Assembly (NCBI GenBank): GCA_903840315.1
Contig: CAIMFK010000003.1
Span: 62,001-126,000 of the forward strand
Direction: 5' to 3'
DNA length: 64,000 nucleotides
DNA from: an uncultured Candidatus Saccharibacteria bacterium
GTDB lineage: Bacteria; Patescibacteriota; Saccharimonadia; Saccharimonadales; UBA4665
Shown: positions 61,053 through 64,000 of the stretch, one piece after another
Numbering within the stretch: position 1 is the stretch's first letter
Layout of the letters: each line of letters opens with the position of its first letter
Translations under genes and position numbers: made by a program
Notes under the pieces: generated by a model
The model's database searches: none
The model's input: the letters and a program-made list of their open reading frames with translations, nothing else
Told to the model about the DNA's origin: nothing

Positions 61053-62081
61053 ATGGCAACATATAAAGTAATTCAAGACATAGAAGCTGAGGACAAATTA
61101 ATTGGTCCTTTATCGGCAGTACAGTTCATCTTTGCGTGTGCAACAGCAGGATTTCTTTATCTTAGCTACATTGTTTATGTGAAGCATGCTAGTTTTTTGC
61201 TTCTAGTTTTTCTCCCAATATCTCTTTTTACGGGATTCTTTGCATTTCCATGGGGAAGAGAACAGCCAACTGAGGTTTGGGCACTAGCAAAGCTTAAATT
61301 TCTTCTATATCCACATGTAAGGTTTTGGAATAAGAGTGGCAACATCAACCTAGTCACAATAACTGCTCCAAAAAAAATCAGCGTAAACTACACAAAAGGA
61401 TTAACTCAGGAAGAAGTTCAGGGTAGGCTTAAGGCTCTTGCTGAAACAATAGACACCAGAGGGTGGGCTACAAAAAATGTTAATGTTAACATGTATGATG
61501 CATCAAACAGTCCGATAGCGGTGGTCCAAAGTGACGATAGGCTTACTACAGGTAGCTTAGTAACTGAACAGGCCACAGAAATCAAAGCAAATGACGACGT
61601 ATTAGATGAAAAGAACAATCCTACTGCCTTTAAGTTAACAGAAAAAATTCAAGAGTCAGCTAAAAAACATAGGCAGGAGCTGCTTGAATCGCTTGCAAAA
61701 AAAGAGAAACATCAAAATAAAGATGAGCCGAAATGGTTTTCAAATTCTCAACAAAAAAACAATGTTGTGGCGCATAAAGTTGATAAAAGTTTCTATACTC
61801 CTGAACAAGAAAAAGCCATTAGCGAGGATCTTCATCGAAAACACAATAGGATTGAGTCAGAATACAACAGCCATATTAAAATTATAAAGCCACTATCTGA
61901 GCAGAAAAAAGAACAGGAAGAGGCTCAAAAAGCTTTAGCTAATAAGATGACACGCCCTATTGACCCTGCTATAATTAGTATGGCAAATAGTAACGATTTA
62001 AGTGTTGCCACAATCCAACATGAGGCTAACAAACAAGGGCATTTGGATTCGGGCGATGAAGTAATCATAAATCTACACTAG
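61053..62081 (+). CDS. PrgI-family (VirB3-like) secretion protein
   Basis: A 342-residue protein. I start at the ATG at 61053 (MATYKVIQDIEAEDK) with AAGGACA upstream; the TTG one codon earlier is not needed. The first 110 residues are the PrgI domain: a short N-terminal strand, two membrane helices (about 23-42 and 48-66, FLYLSYIVYVK and LVFLPISLFTGFF) and the FPWGREQPTEVWALAKLKF region. The remaining 230 residues are charged, helical and probably cytoplasmic, contacting the VirB4-type ATPase encoded downstream. Confidence 0.85.
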   Translation: MATYKVIQDIEAEDKLIGPLSAVQFIFACATAGFLYLSYIVYVKHASFLLLVFLPISLFTGFFAFPWGREQPTEVWALAKLKFLLYPHVRFWNKSGNINLVTITAPKKISVNYTKGLTQEEVQGRLKALAETIDTRGWATKNVNVNMYDASNSPIAVVQSDDRLTTGSLVTEQATEIKANDDVLDEKNNPTAFKLTEKIQESAKKHRQELLESLAKKEKHQNKDEPKWFSNSQQKNNVVAHKVDKSFYTPEQEKAISEDLHRKHNRIESEYNSHIKIIKPLSEQKKEQEEAQKALANKMTRPIDPAIISMANSNDLSVATIQHEANKQGHLDSGDEVIINLH

Positions 62082-62121
62082 ACCTAAGTAAAAGTATTTA
62101 AAATGGTGGCGAAAGTGAAAA

Positions 62122-62931
62122 ATGAATCCTAATAATCAAAATTCAGCCGTAAATCCAGGAATGGCACCTGCCGTCACCCAACAGACTGCAAGCGGTAAAA
62201 AATCTTCTAACAATAGTACTCAAAATCTCTTAAAAATAGCCGAAATCAGAGACGGTATCGCAATAATGAATGATGCTTCATATAGAGCCGTAATTATGTG
62301 TAAGGCTATTAACTTTGATTTAATGAGCCAGAGAGAGCAAGAATCTGTGGAGTTTAGTTATCAGGGATTTCTTAACTCATTATATTTTCCTGTTCAAATC
62401 TATATACATTCCGAACAAGTCAATCTATCTAGCTATATTGAAAAATTAGAGACCTTAAAAGCACAACACGATAATATGCTTTTATCTATGCTAATGGACG
62501 ACTATATAGGTTTTATTGAACAAATAAGTAGTCAGACTAATATTATGGACAAAGACTTTTACGTTGTTATACCTTTTTTTCCTGGTCCTGAGGTAAAAAA
62601 GAATATTACGACCGGTAGTCGTAACTTTGTAACTGGTTTTTCAGATCTTTTCGGATCTAAAGAAAAACATGTGGTAGTTAGTGAAGCAGATTTGGAAACC
62701 GCAAAAAACGAATTAAGAAACCGAGTACAGGCAGTTATACAGGGTCTACAGCAATGTGGAGTTAAAGGCTTACCTCTCGATACTCAAGAATTAATTGAGC
62801 TTTACTATAATGTATATAATCCTGATACAGCAGCGGCTCAACCACTTGCACCAATTGATAGCTTAACTGTGGATGTAATCGAGAAGGGTGAGGGCCATGC
62901 GCCTAAACCTAACATATCGGGGATGGCATAA
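62122..62931 (+). CDS. VirB4/TraC N-terminal-domain-like protein
   Basis: A 269-residue soluble protein. After a Gln/Asn-rich start, ASYRAVIMCKAINFDLMSQ, SYQGFLNSLYFPVQIYIHSE and DFYVVIPFFPG match the N-terminal domain of conjugation ATPases of the TraC/VirB4 group. It has no Walker motifs. It overlaps the following ATPase by one base (TAATG), so the two may together replace a single longer VirB4, or this is a separate adaptor. Confidence 0.7.
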   Translation: MNPNNQNSAVNPGMAPAVTQQTASGKKSSNNSTQNLLKIAEIRDGIAIMNDASYRAVIMCKAINFDLMSQREQESVEFSYQGFLNSLYFPVQIYIHSEQVNLSSYIEKLETLKAQHDNMLLSMLMDDYIGFIEQISSQTNIMDKDFYVVIPFFPGPEVKKNITTGSRNFVTGFSDLFGSKEKHVVVSEADLETAKNELRNRVQAVIQGLQQCGVKGLPLDTQELIELYYNVYNPDTAAAQPLAPIDSLTVDVIEKGEGHAPKPNISGMA

Positions 62932-64000
62932 TGGCATTTGGAGCTAAAAAAGTAGACCCTTTAATGGTTGCAGAAAGCCAAAAAAGACAGGAGCAACAAG
63001 AAGTAATGAATGCTTTTCAAAAAGGCATAACCGCGCTTAGAGACTTCATTGCACCAAGCTCAATTGAACTTAGTAGTAATTACTTCAGAATCGGAACAAG
63101 GCTTGCTAGAAGCTATTACGTTTATGGGTATCCAAGGCAAATTTATACTGGCTGGCTCAGTAGCTTGGTCAATATAGATGAAGTCATTGATATTAGTATT
63201 TACATTTATCCTGTTGCAAGTCAGGTTGTTATGCAAAATCTTCGTAAAAAAGTTACTCAACTTGAAGCGGGAATACAGATTGATTCAGAAAAGGGAAGAG
63301 TAAGAGATCCAGCAAAACAAGCAGCAATCCAAGACGCAGAAGAGATGCGAGATAAGCTTCAGGTTGGCGAAGAAAGATTCTTTAGATTTGGCTTGTATTT
63401 CAATATTTATGCAAGCTCAATGGACGAGCTCGAATTTATTTCCCATAAGGTTGAATCCATGCTTGGCCAGCAGCTTATCTATTCCAAAACCGGAACTTCT
63501 CAACAAGAGCAGGGACTAAACACAGTTGTCCCACAATTTGTTGATGAAATGCAAATTAGAAGGAATATGAATACGGGTGCGATATCGACTAGCTTTCCAT
63601 TCACAAGTGCTAACTTAAGCCAAGATAATGGAATTCTTTATGGAATTAATATGCATAACTCGGGCCTTGTTATATTCGATAGGTTCAGCCTAGAAAACAG
63701 TAACTCGGTAGTATTCGCAAAATCTGGAGCTGGTAAGTCTTTCGCTGTTAAACTAGAAGCTCTTAGAAGTATGATGTTTGGTACTGAAGTTATTATTATT
63801 GATCCAGAAAATGAATATCAGAAACTGGCTGACTCAGTGGCCGGAGCCTATGTCAGATTAAGCCTTAGTTCGAGTACTCGTATAAACCCATTCGATTTGC
63901 CTCAGGTTATTGACCCAGAGGAGGCAGATAATGCTCTAAGAAGTAACTTAATTATGCTCCATGGGTTGCTCAGGCTTATGATGGGTGGAGCCCAGGCTCA
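62931..64000 (+). CDS. VirB4/TraC-type secretion ATPase (partial, 3' end off the edge)
   Basis: The ATG at 62931 overlaps the previous stop. The visible 356 residues contain an N-terminal VirB4-like domain (FRIGTRLARSYYVYGYPRQ, WLSSLVNIDEVIDISIYI), a substrate/coupling region with a charged helix, then the P-loop KSGAGKS (264-270, in VFAKSGAGKSFAVKLE) and Walker B VIIIDPENEY. Energises substrate transfer or pilus assembly in type IV secretion-like systems. The C-terminal RecA-like part lies beyond the window. Confidence 0.92.
   Translation, partial: MAFGAKKVDPLMVAESQKRQEQQEVMNAFQKGITALRDFIAPSSIELSSNYFRIGTRLARSYYVYGYPRQIYTGWLSSLVNIDEVIDISIYIYPVASQVVMQNLRKKVTQLEAGIQIDSEKGRVRDPAKQAAIQDAEEMRDKLQVGEERFFRFGLYFNIYASSMDELEFISHKVESMLGQQLIYSKTGTSQQEQGLNTVVPQFVDEMQIRRNMNTGAISTSFPFTSANLSQDNGILYGINMHNSGLVIFDRFSLENSNSVVFAKSGAGKSFAVKLEALRSMMFGTEVIIIDPENEYQKLADSVAGAYVRLSLSSSTRINPFDLPQVIDPEEADNALRSNLIMLHGLLRLMMGGAQA

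Overview
The window looks like a chromosomal piece of a Patescibacteria (CPR) bacterium, most likely a Saccharibacteria (TM7) relative. This is inferred from family content, not from a marker tree. The clues are an AT-rich, densely packed genome; a VirB4/PrgI/VirB6/VirB2-type secretion cluster of the kind found in Saccharibacteria; truB next to rpsO without ribF; and many small one- or two-helix membrane proteins. TGA is used as a stop (for example at the overlap of the two-component genes near 40960), so this is not a UGA-recoding lineage such as Gracilibacteria or Absconditabacteria.

Layout. 1-3.8 kb: uracil-DNA glycosylase (partial), pnp, rpsO and truB, all on the minus strand. 3.8-10.95 kb: a complete-looking chemotaxis operon (CheY, CheD, CheC, CheA, CheB, CheY, CheW, chemoreceptor). 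It is flanked by a perfect 52-bp direct repeat and sits between truB and a degenerate DHH-phosphoesterase gene, two genes that are neighbours in many bacteria. It therefore looks like an inserted island. 10.9-25.5 kb: housekeeping replication, repair and transcription genes (rpsT, holA, mutM, polA, rpoD, dnaG, orn) with small regulators. 25.5-38.4 kb: msrB, mscL, argS, a sugar-phosphate isomerase, groES-groEL under a CIRCE-like element, a dimethylargininase-like enzyme, a MurE-like ligase, tsaD and valS. 38.3-47 kb: an accessory region with an XRE-HAD fusion, a stop-interrupted gene, a two-component system sharing a 20-bp box with a MacB-like ABC operon, and then decay: a frameshifted L,D-transpeptidase, a truncated metal-ABC permease and a large serine recombinase lacking its catalytic domain. 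47-55 kb: tRNA genes (three Ser, one Arg) and cell-envelope genes (cardiolipin synthase, L,D-transpeptidase, glycosyltransferases). 55.2-64 kb: Hsp20, then a type IV secretion-like locus with six tandem VirB2-like pilins facing VirB6-, PrgI- and VirB4-type genes. The last gene runs off the edge.

How the genes work together. The chemotaxis set contains receptor, coupling protein, kinase, two response regulators, CheC-type phosphatase, CheD deamidase and a CheB methylesterase whose receiver domain is a separate gene. There is no CheR and no flagellar gene here, so the output organelle (possibly type IV pili) must be elsewhere. The replication genes show unusual sequence losses: a DnaG with all four zinc ligands replaced, and a Pol I with an eroded proofreading domain and HDS instead of HDE in motif C. 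A recurring architectural feature is a Pribnow-like box only 6 to 10 nt upstream of the start codon in many genes, which predicts many leaderless mRNAs. All functional assignments come from reading motifs by eye; no database search was run.
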